A DNA stretch of 64,000 nt from Atriophallophorus winterbourni (GCA_013407085.1 JACCGJ010001478.1:62001-126000); one strand, 5' to 3'; shown: positions 19,187-30,403, numbered from the stretch's first letter. The notes: generated from the letters alone by a model not told the origin. Translations and numbers: made by a program.

Positions 19187-19525
19187 TTTTTTGCGGGGCC
19201 TTCAAATCGGCCGTGCATACAATTAATTTCTCCAAGGGTAAAATTCATCAAATATTTTCGGATCAACTGAGGTCAAATTTGGACGTGCACTTTCGAACGA
19301 AGTACGAGATACCGGGACTTGCAGTGAAACGTTTGACCCAAAAACGTTTGCTAGTAAACTGGATCGTATGTCAATCAATTAAGACGGACAAGGAAAATCG
19401 TTCAGCCGACAAATTGTAACTCGATGTCGGGACATGTTTATCATTTTTTTAAATTTATGGTGAAATTATTGTAACAGCTGAAAATTCGTGTGTACGAATA
19501 AAGTCAATTTCTTCTTCTTCTTCTC
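19187..19525 (+). mobile_element. 5'-truncated LINE-like insertion with (CTT)n tail, copy 1
   Basis: Compared with the inverted locus copy (about 6,670-6,690), this ~340-bp block is an insertion. It starts within an open frame, ends with a stop, a short 3' UTR, an AATAAA signal (19,497-19,502) and CTTCTTCTTCTTCT. A truncated coding 3' end with a simple-repeat tail is how non-LTR elements land. The same block is at 31,715-32,053, so it was inserted before the array unit duplicated. Confidence 0.7.
19190..19419 (+). pseudogene. C-terminal ORF fragment carried by the (CTT)n-tailed insertion
   Basis: About 76 codons reading GAFKSAVHTINFSKGKIHQI, then LDVHFRTKYEIPGLAVKRL and a stop. Identical in protein sequence to the copy at 31,718-31,947. 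I cannot name the family. Position and structure suggest the very end of a LINE polyprotein. An ATG at 19,156 lies in the flanking sequence, outside the insertion, so a native start is unlikely. Confidence 0.5.
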
Positions 19526-19854
19526 ATCATCGACTTATTGTTTGTAATTGACCGATATTATTCACATATTGCTGGTTATGGTTGGACGAAAGGCTCTGTG
19601 AAATTAAACAAATGTAATCTTTAGCCATGAAGGATATCTCAACCTGACAGGCTAGCATATAACGTGTTGACTATTTGAAAATGAATGCTGCGTTGGCACA
19701 TGGCAACATATAACACACCTTAAATATCTCACCAATGTAATTCATTTCGTAATTGATTAAAAAGACTTCAGGTCAAATCATCTAAAGCCGTGTATTTATG
19801 ACTGACAATATACACTAATTTTACACTGAGAAGATTCATAAGAATATAGATATA

Positions 19855-19910
19855 AATGCCCCTACCTGATGAGCGCAAACTGCACGAAACCGGTCGTGGG
19901 GTGTGTGATG
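19855..19910 (+). repeat. Fragment of the 240-bp repeat
   Basis: Carries the 'gatgagcgcaaactgcacgaaaccggtcgtggggtgtgtg' landmark. Related fragments lie at 32,393-32,440, 1,800-1,850 and 6,315-6,345. Confidence 0.6.
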
Positions 19911-20155
19911 TAAATGTGCGATGTCGTTAAGATTAGCATGGTAAGACGTATTTCTCATATTCGATTTTTATGAATGGAACTAGAAATCTCCTTATCGACT
20001 AACTTTCAGTCATAAATAGTAGTTGTCTGATACAGAAACGGAAAAAAGGTTTGCATATGAATAGATTCTGCAATGACAAAACAGACGTGCAGCGATTCGC
20101 AATTATGTTTCAAAATATGTCTAGTTCTAAATATTGTGTGCGATTCATAACTTAC

Positions 20156-20263
20156 CGTTTTTAGTGGTGATCCACTGGAGTTCGTTTGCATCTGCCCGAC
20201 GAAAAATCGATTCGTGGAGGCGTTACTCGTATTAGTAGGCAACGGGGAATTCGACGACATGTC
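20156..20263 (-). CDS. Micro-exon gene copy 1: 108-bp exon
   Basis: Acceptor GTTGATCTTGTAG, donor GTAAGTTATG, 36 codons in phase 0: DMSSNSPLPTNTSNASTNRF then FVGQMQTNSSGSPLKT. Copy 2 (32,685-32,792) has four silent changes and one replacement (Ser to Thr), the clearest sign of purifying selection in the gene. Several Asn-X-Ser/Thr sequons. Confidence 0.75.
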
Positions 20264-21312
20264 CTACAAGATCAACAGGCGATTATCAGAGCTGGGATGT
20301 GTCAAACGCAACTTCAGCATGTTTGTCTTATGCTGTTCTAATGTTTGCTAGTATGTAGTCAGAGACATTGTGAGAGTGAGTTTTAATTTTAATATTATAA
20401 AAATTACTCCAGATCAGATACAAGTGGGTAGATAATGATGTAGACATTTTTATCCAAAAGCTGCAGAATATGCACACCATTATGTTGGGAAATATACTCA
20501 ACCGCATTTCGTTCACAATTTTGCGGCAAGAGCACCCCCATAAGTTTGGACAAAATAGTTACTCGCGAGTAGACTGTTGAATAAAAACATTTGGGGAACA
20601 AATAGCATTGTAATGATTCTCAATTTTTTACGTGAGAGGAAGGCCCAATTGCGAAAGAGGAACTGCAAGCAAACCCTCGATAAAAATTCTTTCAATAAAA
20701 ATCGAGCACCTGACGGCTGGTAGCCAATTAATTAATCCTTTTAAACACAGAATTTTTATTCTGAATCGATGTTCATTGGTGAAAATGATATCCGTTGCTC
20801 ATCCGCGCTCAAGTGTTAAAATCATAGGGATAGTGTTTCCTGTTTTTCATTGGGATAGTAAATTAGGAGGAAAATGTAACGTAATATGTCTGGATTAATA
20901 TACAACCTAAAGATAACAATAACAACACCATCAAGCCTTCCACAAATCATAACTAGTTTGCGCGTGGAAGGTTTAAGTAGCATCCAGAAATCATTATGAA
21001 TATTTCGGTGAATGGTATGTTCAATGTTTGCTAGTTGAATTTTTAGTTCAGAAAACTATGTGTATTTCTTGATTACGTTTCGCATCTAAGTGCTTGTCGG
21101 TACCAGAACGCGTTGTAGATCTGCGACTTTTAGATTGGCTTAAGCAGACATATTAGCTTAATTTCAGAACACTATTCACACGCGAGTTGCGTAATTTGTT
21201 AAATCACCAAGGCGATCGTTGTTTAAGCGCATTTAACCCATATTGAGACCGATTGCGTAATCATGCTTTATTCCCTGTTCATGAATTTTTGACCTCCAAG
21301 ATAAGCACTTAC

Positions 21313-21336
21313 TTTTAGTTGCCATGTTGATTGTGT
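21313..21336 (-). CDS. Micro-exon gene copy 1: 24-bp exon TQSTWQLK
   Basis: Strong acceptor (GTTTTTCTCTTTAG) and donor GTAAGTGC around eight codons in phase 0. Copy 2 has Pro for Thr, and its donor has become GTAAAG. Confidence 0.6.
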
Positions 21337-21604
21337 CTAAAGAGAAAAACTTTATTTTTACACTAAATTGTGGGCGAAAAAAATGATTAGGAATTTTTCC
21401 GGGTATACGGGTTTAATGGTATAAAAGCGATGATCGAATCTCGCTTATTTTGATCGGTAAATTTTAAAAGTCTTGTACTAACAAAAATGTGCGACCTGCC
21501 GTTATATAATGAATATAATTTTGGGAATAAGGTTTCACTAAGTTGAAACAATATTCTCTGCAAAATATTAGTTGAAATTAAAATGAGAAGGCTGTTTGCC
21601 GTCA

Positions 21605-22045
21605 TCTGTTGGAGACTGTAAGATCTGTTTCAGTGAGCCTTGATGCAGTGGTACAGTGGTTAGCAAAGGTGTACTTGTATGCCAGTGTTAAATAAGGTTA
21701 TTTAAATGGTCCACGATTTTTAAAATATAGAATAACAAAATAAGTGGTCTATTATAAGCGCCTCAAGTGCTCGATCAATAATAACTTTCTGATTCTGTAA
21801 GAACCCTATGTAATAGTGGCATTAAAATATAACTTTTTTAACACGTATCCACAGATTCAAGGCTCACTGAACCGGATCTTACTGTCTGCACGTGATGAAC
21901 AACTTTGTTCTATGTAAACGCCTATACACCAGTGGCATACTAGTACCAATTTACCACTGTTTCCAAGCTCACTGTACCTGATCTTAATCTCTCAGCATGA
22001 TGACGGCAAACAGTCAGAAACCGGTAGCGGTTTGCAAATACGTTA
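21605..22045. repeat. 240-bp repeat family, fragments in both orientations
   Basis: 21,605-21,720 carries a tRNA-like TGGTACAGTGGTTAGCA in plus orientation. 21,845-21,900 and 21,925-22,045 are related sequence in the opposite orientation, ending with 'cagaaaccggtagcgg'. The partner block in copy 2 is 34,000-34,560. Confidence 0.55.
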
Positions 22046-22618
22046 ATCCACACCTTATTTCAATCGAATGTTTGATAAACAGTTGCTTGACACGTTAGAT
22101 GAACATCCAAAGCCGCAGTGTTTGGTTAGGTATTGTCTTGTTTTGACTTGCATCTGAGTATTCTAATTGAGTAATTAAGTGGACATTAATTATTCTATAT
22201 TTGTTAAAACAGAAGCAGTTCTCATCAGCGTCAGAGTAACTCTGAATAACATGTACGAAATCATTAAATTTTAACGTCGATATAAAATCATTTGGAATTT
22301 TTTATACCCAATAAACTACTACAACAACGCTTCGTCGAAATTCTTGCATGTTTTTCTTTACCTACATAATGCACATTGAAAAGCGACGATAACTTAGACA
22401 AATTACAAACAGTATGTGAACGATCATACGCTGGAATATACACCAGCTAATCAACAAAAGGCATTAAACTGACCAATTATTTTGTGCCATATTTAACACT
22501 CTTCTCATGCGTAATCAATAATTGTGGCGAGCTTATTCGACATAAATGATCCATACGATATCATTGGTTCACACGTTCATGAAATCAACTTATGTGTCAA
22601 TATCGCAAAATCACTCAC

Positions 22619-22837
22619 CGGAAAAATGTTAAAGTTTTGGTAGTTAAAGGAGGGCTCGTGTTGCTTCGAATGACACTGACTGTTAATGTCCCTCCTATGG
22701 CATTTTATCGGGGACAGGGCCAATCGACCTTGAATGCGAGAACAACCTTTGATCTCATTGGACAATAAACTGAAGCCACTGGCTCGAGGCTTGTTCGGAC
22801 ATCCTATTGGTTTAACGAGGTCAAACGTGGCCAACCA
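22619..22837 (-). CDS. Micro-exon gene copy 1: 219-bp exon (most 5' supported exon)
   Basis: Donor GTGAGTG is clear. The acceptor chosen (CTTTATCCCGCTCAG) gives 73 codons in phase 0, starting WLATFDLVKPIGCPNKPRAS and ending NYQNFNIFP. A smaller exon starting 57 bp before the donor would also be in phase. Copy 2 (35,112-35,330) differs by five bases, all of them amino-acid changing. Contains four Cys in each copy, no Met and no signal peptide, so a start exon must lie upstream. Confidence 0.6.
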
Positions 22838-23855
22838 CTGAGCGGGATAAAGTTTTATTGAGGGGGGCACAACTGACAAGTGAATGCAATTTTTGTAAAA
22901 GTTTAATAATTGAATCTCGAGTAAAATCTCATTTTTATTAACCCGCAAACACTACTACTAATTCATGAATACCAGTATTTCCATAACGTGTTTCAACGAA
23001 CAAATTAGAGTATCTTATCTCGCAAATTTGTGAAAATATGATCAAATTGATTGCACAGCATTCTTCATGAGCATGTCAAATGAACCAAGTAGCTGAAAAT
23101 CGCATACCGAATATGATACTTTCCTAGATATTTGATAATTTAATTGTTATAAATATCCTCAATTAGGCATACATTCTACTTCACTATAGCTATTTTAACG
23201 GTCAAAATACCCGTATAGCATTATAAAAATACATTAATTCATAGTATCGGTAAATTTGCAAAAGTTAAGCTTTTTTGATCGAAGTTGTGAGATGATTGAT
23301 TGCCAATCGATTATTTATACAAGTGAATCACGTGAGGCGTCACGAGGAGGAAATATTATGAAATTTTGTCGAACGGAGACTGTGGAAGGACGATCAGTGT
23401 TGCAAGAGATTTTCGATTAACAAAATGGTATGAAACCGATCGTGTAAAGGGCTGTTCGGTTAAACTCGATACCCGAAATGTCAACTATTTACAATAGCTA
23501 CATTTTGTGGTCCACTTTAATGGCAGTCAAAACAAAATGCTGAGTCGCACTAGTATGATGAACTTGACGCATTCGATTTTAAATTTTATTTGGTCGGGCT
23601 TTCAACGAAATTTTCCTCAACGTTAGTGTAGGGAGAAGAACGCACTCACTAGTGGAGGCGGTTTAGGATGTGGTAATTGAATTTATATACAAGTTCAAAA
23701 TCCATTCTTGACGTAGATCGTACGTGTTGAAAATTACTTGCCGTCGACAACACACTTTTAATGTATTGTGTGCAGCATCCTCTCAAAACTTGGGAAAACC
23801 AGATACTGTTCTCGGCTATTGAACATTGGCCACGTTATCAGCATGCAGATGTACC
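22838..23855. other. Upstream region of gene copy 1, no exon identified
   Basis: Parallel to 35,331-36,335 in copy 2. A GC-type donor candidate at about 23,740 (GTAAGC in copy 2) follows DAAHNTLKVCCR, but no matching acceptor in phase was found. The start exon may be here. Confidence 0.4.
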
Positions 23856-23995
23856 ACTGATCGTCGAGTAGGCCTATCGCTGTTAGCTCTGCGAGAGAGA
23901 TTGTTCCTCCTGAATCATAATTGTCATCAATTTGAAACGCTACAAAACATGGAATTGTTATGCATTCACCTGTATGGCATCATCCATTTGAAAGA
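23856..23995 (+). mobile_element. Relic of an RTE-like 3' end, copy 1
   Basis: Plus-strand sequence resembles the end of the RTE-like element at 8,795-8,930. In copy 2 the zinc-finger words CERCGRDCSS are still readable (about 36,370-36,400). The similarity extends over the following 'catgaaattgttatgca' stretch. Confidence 0.55.
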
Positions 23996-24504
23996 AAACC
24001 AATACAATCAAATTAAATTAGTCAAAATACCGTTTATTATTTTCAGTAATGAGAGATTTCATCTCAAATTACAAATAAATGATCAGCGTAGTATTTGTTG
24101 CTATTTTTCTTTTGCAAACGAAGCATTAATTCACGACTAATTTTCACAGAAGCATGTATTGGAATAAATGGAGATGAATGTTTCCGCATTGTTTATTTTT
24201 TGTAGAAAATCTTTGCGCAAATTTGAAAAATCTCTAGATTTATTCCTTTACTGGCAGATGTAGCAATAGGTTTCCATGATGTCAGTTTCCGTGAGCGAAA
24301 TAAGCATCTATTCAACTTTGAAAATAAATATTTTTTCACCATATATTCCTGACTCTTGACATAATGCGGTTTCATTTACTTTTAATGGCGAGACGAATGA
24401 AGATAAGGGATTTCCGTTGAAGTATCATTCTAATTGAGATGCGTCCCCAATACACTCATTTCACAGTATCGCTGAAAATATTCTGTATTCTACAAAATCT
24501 TAGC

Positions 24505-24585
24505 AATTTAATTCATTTCGTATTTAAATGAAAAGAGATAAGCTCAAATAATCTACAACCATGTATTCTAACTGAGAAGATTCAT
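24505..24585 (+). repeat. Misplaced fragment of array sequence
   Basis: Resembles 19,735-19,850 ('taattcatttcgtatttaa...actgagaagattcataagaatat'). It shows that the right edge of copy 1 joins back to an internal part of the unit. Confidence 0.6.
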
Positions 24586-24589
24586 AAGA

Positions 24590-24815
24590 ATATAAATGCC
24601 TGTACCCGATGAGTGCAAACAGCACAAAACCGGTCGTGGGGAGAGTGACGGAAAAGCATGCATTTGAATATTTTGGTTCATCGTTATGGGTTTAACCCCA
24701 TTAAACATGTGTTTGGACACATGTGATTAAACAGGTTGGTCGTAGCAGCCTTATCCAACAGTGGCATACAAGCGCTCCTTGTTTACCATTCCTCCACTGT
24801 TATCATGCTACCCAC
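24590..24815 (-). repeat. Single copy of the 240-bp repeat
   Basis: Full-length match to the tandem units at 12,838-13,490, including the 'gggtttaaccccatt' and 'ccaacagtggcatacaagcgctcc' landmarks. Confidence 0.75.
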
Positions 24816-24819
24816 GTGC

Positions 24820-24985
24820 GACAGACTCCGATAAACTAAGTACTGCCTATCGCTGCGGGATTGATTATTCCTCCTGAATCGAAAAGTATATTAATTCAAA
24901 AAGCTGTTGAACATGAAACAATCATGCGATTGCAATGTACATCCATGGTCGACATCGACCAAAGGTGGCCAATAACATCAATTTT
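24820..24985 (+). mobile_element. RTE-like 3'-end fragment
   Basis: Shares 'atccatggtcgacat(c/t)gacc' and the damaged zinc-finger coding stretch with 8,795-8,930, in plus orientation. Confidence 0.6.
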
Positions 24986-25320
24986 TTGACACTCAGGGAG
25001 TCAGATTAATAGATGACGCTTTGGGAACACAACTTCGAGCTAAGACCGACATGACTCTAATATTGGCAGTCAGCGCTCGGAAAATAATGCAACATGCATT
25101 GGCTGATTATCATGAGCTTTCAATCATGGGAAGGTACCGAATTATTTTGCGTTAGACTTCTAATATGTATGCAGCGCTAGACGATTACATGAGTCAGCAG
25201 AACTATTCAGAAGGATTGACAACGCCAGTTTAATTGAAGCGCTTTGATTAGTAAATTAGCAAATGCTTGACTATTAAAACACCGAATCACATTGAGCCAC
25301 ACTCAGAGAAATCCTTCAGT
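24986..25320. other. Unassigned stretch
   Basis: No conserved frame or splice pattern seen. It may belong to the CR1-like fragment that follows. Confidence 0.4.
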
Positions 25321-25325
25321 CAAAC

Positions 25326-25960
25326 ATGAATTCTAGGACTGGTGCCTCCTGGCAACAATTTTACAGAATTCGGAAAAACGTGAACGCTCTCATTGAGGAA
25401 GATAAGCTAAATTTCCACCGCCTTCTGTCTCGGAAAGTAGAAAGTAATCCTCAATTGCTATTTCGGATTGTCAATGATCGATCGAGCGTGAAGCCAGGAG
25501 TGTTCCATGTGCTTACGGAGGATGAATTACTAGCCTCAGCAAAGGAAACAGCTGATGCTCTTGCTCACTTTTATAAAAAGTATTCAGTCCATTAACCATC
25601 AGATTGGCTGAAGAATTGAAGGCATCAACCGCAACGCAACATTTGACTCACACCGAGATCAATTCAGCAATAATACAACGACATTTGTGTCTAGTGAACA
25701 CTAGAAAATCCCCTGGAGCGGGAGGAATCACACCAACTGCACTGAAATCCAGTGACCATCAGGTGTGTACACCATTGAGTAAATTGTTCGACCGTTCTCT
25801 AATCGAAGGAGTGGTAACAACAGAGTGGAAGTCTTGGGTAATTTCACATATCGGCACGGGTGGCAGACGTTCAGATCTTGCAAACTGAAGTCCTGTCACC
25901 TTAATTACTGTTATGTTTAAATTTCTAGAACGTATCGAAAGGGAAAATGTGGTTCTTTAA
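25326..25960 (+). pseudogene. CR1-like LINE fragment, linker and reverse transcriptase start
   Basis: First frame (25,326-25,595): ASWQQFYRIRKNVNALIEED and NPQLLFRIVNDRSSVKPGVF, the linker between endonuclease and reverse transcriptase, comparable to 53,500-53,700. Second frame (25,604-25,888): TRKSPGAGGITPTALKSSDH and a degraded 'RRSDLAN' block, matching the first RT motif of the element at 53,770. Truncated at both ends. It lies between the two array units. Confidence 0.75.
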
Positions 25961-26254
25961 TTACAATTTCGTAGCACGATCAAATGTCGGACCGTTTGAC
26001 CTTCAATTAACCTTTCGGTGAATGGGTCAGCAAAGTCAAAGTCGAACCAGAAAGTTTCGTCGTGTGCATTGCGAGATAATTGAGCGTTTGAACTTTACTT
26101 GACCCTTCCGGGAAACAGTTAGCAGAGCTGACCGCAAGCCTTTGCGATGACTTTGGTCGCGAGGACTTTGACCGAATAAAAATATCAGTGTTCGAATGAA
26201 ACACGAAACGCATTTCAACAAACACAAATAAACTCTCGGTTTTTGACAGGATCC
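25961..26254. other. Unassigned spacer between array units
   Basis: Minus-strand open frames overlap here, but no homologue, splice pattern or counterpart in the window supports them. Confidence 0.4.
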
Positions 26255-26436
26255 ACACACACGACAATTTCGAATGCCTGCCTCGTCCTAAAAATTATTG
26301 GCCATTCATTTCCATATCTACCGCCCCGCCAACTCGCAAGGTAACGGGTTTAGTACACAGTTCACACTTTTACTCTCTAATTACTATAACTTGATTGCTC
26401 ATAGACCTTTTTGATCATATTATAAACACATCTCGT

Positions 26437-26602
26437 TCACACAACTAATACACTTCGCTCAGATGTCCATCTCACACGTTCCCTCTGGCTTTGTTCTGTG
26501 TTTCTCACGGTTCGATTAAGAACAACGCAACGATATATAGCAGAACGATCAACTTTCTCTTCCTCATCATCCACTGACAGCATCAACATCACTATACAAA
26601 CA
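26437..26602 (-). CDS. Micro-exon gene copy 2: terminal exon, acceptor shifted
   Basis: Same ~160-bp coding block as copy 1, identical base for base, stop at 26,437-26,439. The acceptor region reads CTCTGTGAG instead of CTCTGTAGG, so the exon would start one base later than in copy 1. No phase of the preceding exon then fits the long frame. Confidence 0.5.
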
Positions 26603-26876
26603 CTCACAGAGAAAATTGCTCAGATATTTTCATCAACTAATCTAACCCGTCATCCCTTGTAAACAGGGAAAGAACAAATTATGAATGTCGAACATATATT
26701 ACAAAATCTGATTACAATGAAACGCAATACATATATTTATGGAAATATGGCGCACATTGACATAGACATTGCTTTGAGTAAAGGTCCAGGTAATCACTGG
26801 AAAAATGAAAAAAATGTGTTAAGGTGTTCAAAGAAAGCCAAGTAAACGTTGGCGCATAAATTGCAAAGATACTCAC

Positions 26877-26951
26877 CTCTTCTTCTGATTCCTGGATCGC
26901 GCCCAAGTTTAATCGGCTTCGCCAAAATCGGCTCGGACTCCGAAGAATCGT
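26877..26951 (-). CDS. Micro-exon gene copy 2: 75-bp exon
   Basis: Same boundaries as copy 1. Phase 0: TILRSPSRFWRSRLNLGAIQ then ESEEE. Alternative frame: DSSESEPILAKPIKLGRDPG. The Met that opens the copy 1 phase-0 version is Thr here, so it is not a start codon. Confidence 0.65.
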
Positions 26952-27252
26952 CTTTCAAAATAACGTAAAATATACATAATAAGTGAGATGGGAGGAGCAA
27001 TCTTAGCGACCTCTTAAATGAAGTCGTCAAATATTGTTGTTAGTATAGATCATCTTTGCTGGATGAGTTCTCTAATTGCGAATGTTGATGAATCCAATGT
27101 TATATAAAATATTTTCTTTTGAAAACATTTGGCCTGTTCTAGTAATCAAAATTTTCGGGTATATTTCTTTTACAATTACATCAAATTGAAACTTATGCTT
27201 GATTCGTACTTGACTTAAATCCTTATTGTTTAAACTATTGACATTAACTCAC

Positions 27253-27300
27253 TTTACGCGGAGAGCGAACTTGATTGACCCGGCATACGCGGAATCGGTT
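27253..27300 (-). CDS. Micro-exon gene copy 2: 48-bp exon NRFRVCRVNQVRSPRK
   Basis: Protein identical to copy 1 despite two base changes. Acceptor CATCAAAGCAG, donor GTGAGT. Confidence 0.7.
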
Positions 27301-27866
27301 CTGCTTTGATGAGATCTACAAGTAGTTTAAAAATATTATTTTTCTGAAGCAATGTACGTAACTGTTCACGATAACTAATCACAAAAGTAAAAATGTGTGT
27401 ATCAGGCTGGGCGATCGTTCAGGATTGCTTTAATGCCATTAGTAGGCCTAGCTACTTAATTCTTCTTAGTAGCATAAAATTATACAATTTTAGTCCTTGG
27501 AAATACAGTCGAATATCAAGGAAATATGAAAATGGATATTTCTGAAAACATTGTAATAATTTCCAACATATTATTGGCACATCTGAAAGTAGCAATGTGA
27601 GTAGAAATTAGTGAAAAGTTTCTCGCTCGCGTTGGCAGTACATATCAGTGAATATTCCGTAAAAATTCGAATATTCGTGTTCATTTCATACTCAGTGTCC
27701 GGAATCTCATGCATGCAAAGAGAGTGGTGAGTTAATATCATACTAACCCAGATCATTTAGATGCGTTTCGTGATTAGCAATGAGCGAATATATGTTGCTT
27801 CAATTCGTGGATATCTCCAAAAATGTTCGGATCAATAAATCATGCTGTTCACGAAAAGTGACTCAC

Positions 27867-27914
27867 CAAATGTTCATTCACCGAATCCTGAGGTATCGTG
27901 CTAACGTCATTATT
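27867..27914 (-). CDS. Micro-exon gene copy 2: 48-bp exon NNDVSTIPQDSVNEHL
   Basis: Identical to copy 1, splice sites included. Confidence 0.7.
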
Positions 27915-28153
27915 CTAAAAATCACAGTAAAGGTGTAAATTATTGCCATAGGTTGATTAAATATCAATATTTTACAATATTTGTACTTCAAATTAAAAGA
28001 ACTTAAAACGATCTAACTATAATCTCGTGATGAATACACATTTTATGTAATTGAAAATAAAGTGTCTCGTTTGCATTAAAACAGGATTTCGCATAAAAAC
28101 ATTAGGAGCCAGAAAATTAACAATCACAGCAAACGAAACATTTTCACACTTAC

Positions 28154-28189
28154 GGATGGACTGAGATTGGTCGCGATTGGGTTCTCAAC
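28154..28189 (-). CDS. Micro-exon gene copy 2: 36-bp exon VENPIATNLSPS
   Basis: Identical to copy 1, splice sites included. Confidence 0.7.
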
Positions 28190-28872
28190 CTGGAACGAAT
28201 AAATGCGATTAGATATAAATAAGTAGCATGGTTATACGACATTGAGCTAGAAAGAGATGTAAATCTCCCGTTATTATAATAATATTAGTAATAGTAATGA
28301 AATATTCGTGTGCAACTCCACACCTCACATGTTTAGAAAATAAGTTGTAAAGAATTCACACATCTATGTAAAATCTGTTTTCAAGTAACCCGCTACTTGT
28401 ATCACGTTAATGCTTTCACAGTAATATGTCAAGGGTTATAACCTCCGTTTTGTAAGAACAATAAGAAACAGTATAAGGCTAATTGATCACAATCGGTTGC
28501 ATGGTAAAATACTAGCTGTGTCCAGGGATGGAATCTTCGGCGATATGTTAGTTTCAGCGAGTGCCACGAAATGAAGCGTTACATCAACGGTGGTCTACGG
28601 AGTCCATTATCATTATTACTACATTTAAAATCCCAAATTACAGTACATGCGTTTCTCTTGTCTGTTTTATCGTAAAAAAGCATATTAGTACATCACTACC
28701 CAGCCAATAGAAATATTACTATGTTGATGTTGCGATAAAACAAAAAACTTACACATTTATTTATGTATTTTGAATGAACATAATTCTCAAAGATCTCTAC
28801 AAGTGTTTCGATTAAATTTGGTAAGTAGAATAAAATTATTAAAATGCAAAATCAATAACCATTTTTACGCAC

Positions 28873-28932
28873 CATTGTTTGCCCATCGCCAACCTGGTTG
28901 AATTGGCCCAATTGTTTCTCGGATTGTGTGAA
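28873..28932 (-). CDS. Micro-exon gene copy 2: 60-bp exon FTQSEKQLGQFNQVGDGQTM
   Basis: One replacement against copy 1 (Val to Gly). Donor GTGCGT as in copy 1. Confidence 0.65.
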
Positions 28933-29037
28933 CTGTAAAATCAGGAACAATTATAATAAAGCGAACCGAAAAACAGTTAGAGAGCAACATATAGCCGAAT
29001 ATAAACTTGCATTAAGTGATCCGAGAACCGCTCGTAC

Positions 29038-29079
29038 TATTAGCCGCAATCCCTCCTCCTTCGAATGAGTTGATGGGAA
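29038..29079 (-). CDS. Micro-exon gene copy 2: probable 42-bp exon FPSTHSKEEGLRLI
   Basis: Acceptor clear, donor weak (GTACGA). One replacement and one silent change against copy 1. Confidence 0.5.
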
Positions 29080-30403
29080 CTTGTAAACAGAAAAACAGTT
29101 AATATTGAGATTATCGCGAAATTGAATATGAAACAATACAAATGAAAAACACTTAGTTAGTACTATAGTGATAATGCTATTATTAATATCAGTCATAGAG
29201 TTAAAATTTGAATTAAATACGTGTTGTCAAAGTTTGCCGAAAAACGAGCGATGTTAGAAAAGACTGATTCTTCAACTGACCATTGTATGTTCAATACGGC
29301 GAGGTAGAGAAACACAAGTGAAAATTGAATGAATTTTAGTTTCGTAAAATCAATGCAGTTTAGTAAACGTTCAATGATAATAAATTTTGTACATTAAACT
29401 TAGCTTTGTTTATCATTTACATATTGTAGCCAAAAGATCTAGAAACGTTTCACGGAATCCAGCATTGGCATAGACGATAACCTTGACCTAATCGAAGCAA
29501 TCAAGCGCCGACTTGAATTGACATGCCCTAAATTGAAACGGGCATTTCAATGAACAAATTTTCGTAAGGTTAGGAACGTGGATCATTGCACTCAGCATGA
29601 TCATGAATAGGATACAACCTGATTGTTGAATGCTGTTAACAAATTTCAATGTATTAGATATATGAGTTTGTCAAATTTTCACAAAATCATTTGCATTCAA
29701 ATTGCCTTTCGACTATCAAAGAGCAAATAATTCTCTAGAGGATTAATTCATCTTCGACAGGATTCTAAAAAAGTTATATTATTCATCGACAAAGATGAGT
29801 CATCCATAGGCACATAGCATTACTAAGTTTCTCATAGTTTTTATATTGTTTGCGGTGTATTCAAAATTACAAAAACAGTCCCGTCGTTTTTATACAATTA
29901 ATACTTGAAAGTTGCTAAATGCCATATACTGAATAATCAATTCAAACAATGATGCATCAATCAAAGGAAAATAGTTTCACTGGCCACGTTCAATATACTT
30001 CTTGTAGCATCGTAATCTTGCGGTGAACATCCTCGTTTAACATCAACCGAAGGTGGCAAACAGCGAAAGCAGATTGTTCTGCTAGTCGTACATTGATCAC
30101 AATGCCTATAGATGGCATTTTAAAGCGTATAAAAACGCGTGTTCTACGCTAGAAGCCTAAATAATCGAGTTGGATGACGAGTGTTCACGGAGTGGTCTTC
30201 ACCAAGATTTGTCGCGTATTCCTAAATGATCTATTGCTGTAGCTACATTCGAAGGTACTGAATAGTGCAGGACAAACAAGTATTCCGATGACCGTACATG
30301 ATTACGAATAATATGATTATTCGCATTATGTGGATTTGTAATCAAGTACAAGATGGACAGCACAAACGCGGATATTTTGAGCGTTTTCCAAAATTTGACT
30401 CAC

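Larger units (their letters stand above)
13828..22837 (-). other. Micro-exon gene, copy 1 (span of supported exons)
   Basis: Fourteen exons were found by looking for AG...GT(A/G)AG boundaries conserved in copy 2. The thirteen internal exons total 915 bp, and every one is a multiple of three. Almost all are open only, or best, in phase 0. Such symmetric tiny exons define platyhelminth micro-exon genes, whose products are typically secreted and varied by exon skipping; that role is inference here. No start codon, signal peptide or promoter was identified, so an upstream exon is missing from this model. I do not recognise the protein. The introns (100 bp to ~2 kb) hold a microsatellite, a LINE fragment and the 240-bp repeat. 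Confidence 0.7.
13645..24500 (+). repeat. Array unit, copy 1
   Basis: Direct repeat of 26,255-37,672, easily followed by eye over more than 10 kb with local indels. 14,900-15,900 is almost identical. 20,600-20,760 and the last kilobase differ, and copy 2 holds about 850 bp extra near 36,650-37,500. The unit holds the minus-strand micro-exon gene. Confidence 0.9.

Noticed and set aside
26007..26267. Minus-strand frame MSCVWILSKTESLFVFVEMR
   Set aside because: No counterpart in the other unit, no motif, and overlapping alternative frames.
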